NCBI RefSeq assembly: GCF_041224415.1
Contig: NZ_JBGFFE010000002.1
Location: forward strand, 186,001 to 250,000
DNA from: Clostridium_B lapidicellarium
Lineage (GTDB): Bacteria; Bacillota; Clostridia; Clostridiales; Clostridiaceae
Direction: 5' to 3'
DNA: 64,000 nt
Of this stretch, positions 63,941 through 64,000 are shown piece after piece; the stretch's first letter is position 1, and every line of letters begins with the position of its first letter. Position numbers and translations under genes: made by a program. The notes under the pieces were generated by a model. The model saw only the letters and a list, made by a program, of their open reading frames with translations, did no database searches and was not told the DNA's origin.

Positions 63941-64000
63941 TTACATTTTTGAAATTTTATAACCCATATCTTTCAATATTTCTAATAATTTGAACTTCAA
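63941..64000 (-). CDS. C-terminal end of a gene continuing beyond the window
   Basis: Nineteen codons and a stop (LKFKLLEILKDMGYKISKM). Too short to name; the helix followed by GYK is common at the ends of polysaccharide deacetylases and other enzymes. Confidence 0.45.
   Translation of the reverse strand: MKFKLLEILKDMGYKISKM

Overview
The window is low-GC chromosomal DNA from an endospore-forming, anaerobic Clostridium of the Bacillota. The main evidence is spore genes (spoIID, spoIIQ, spoIIID, yyaC, ypeB, an alpha/beta SASP), a thiolase (thlA), an F-type ATP synthase operon, and AT-rich intergenic DNA with GGAGG-type ribosome binding sites and many GTG or TTG starts. The genus is well supported. 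The species is not readable from the sequence; membership of the C. kluyveri / C. ljungdahlii group is only a guess. Almost all genes lie on the minus strand.

Layout. 1-9.8 kb: a glutaredoxin-like end, tex, an M28 peptidase overlapping an MFS exporter tail to tail, prfB (with a +1 programmed frameshift), secA, hpf and a SASP gene. 9.8-21 kb: an accessory block. It holds a minus-strand run (BMP-type lipoprotein, chemoreceptor, an unknown protein, a coiled-coil/glycine-rich small protein, a degenerate P-type ATPase without catalytic motifs, and a P-type ATPase whose TGE loop reads TGQ). A third P-type ATPase, a cation pump of P2 layout fused to a cysteine-free HMA-like domain, is transcribed away from this run. 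21-30.7 kb: an NhaC-type antiporter, a cold-shock protein, a 700-base gap with a candidate small RNA, a TauE/SafE permease with a possible frameshifted tail, a structured RNA with its own promoter and terminator, a recD2 / degenerate comFA / comFC operon, metK under a SAM-I riboswitch, and four tRNAs (Tyr, Val, Tyr, Thr).

31-60 kb is core synteny shared with Bacillus: mbl, spoIIID, spoIIQ, spoIID, murA, ywmB, atpCDGAHFEBI, then thlA, mnaA, tagO, dCMP deaminase, upp, rpiB, ywlE, tsaC, a ZIP transporter, prfA, prmC, a DUF1385 gene, rpmE, rho and pyrG. 60-64 kb: a small unknown gene, a DUF1934 gene, ypeB, a UgtP-like glycolipid glucosyltransferase and the tail of one more gene.

How the parts fit together. 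Most of the window is housekeeping: energy (F-ATPase), wall and teichoic-acid precursors, translation termination and protein export. It also carries the mother-cell and forespore engulfment genes. The least explained part is 10.1-21.0 kb. There, three proteins that share an HMA-like N-terminus without metal-binding cysteines (one pseudoenzyme, one probably phosphorylation-trapped ATPase, one apparently intact pump) sit beside two small unknown proteins and a ligand-binding lipoprotein/chemoreceptor pair. I regard it as the best candidate for an undescribed system.
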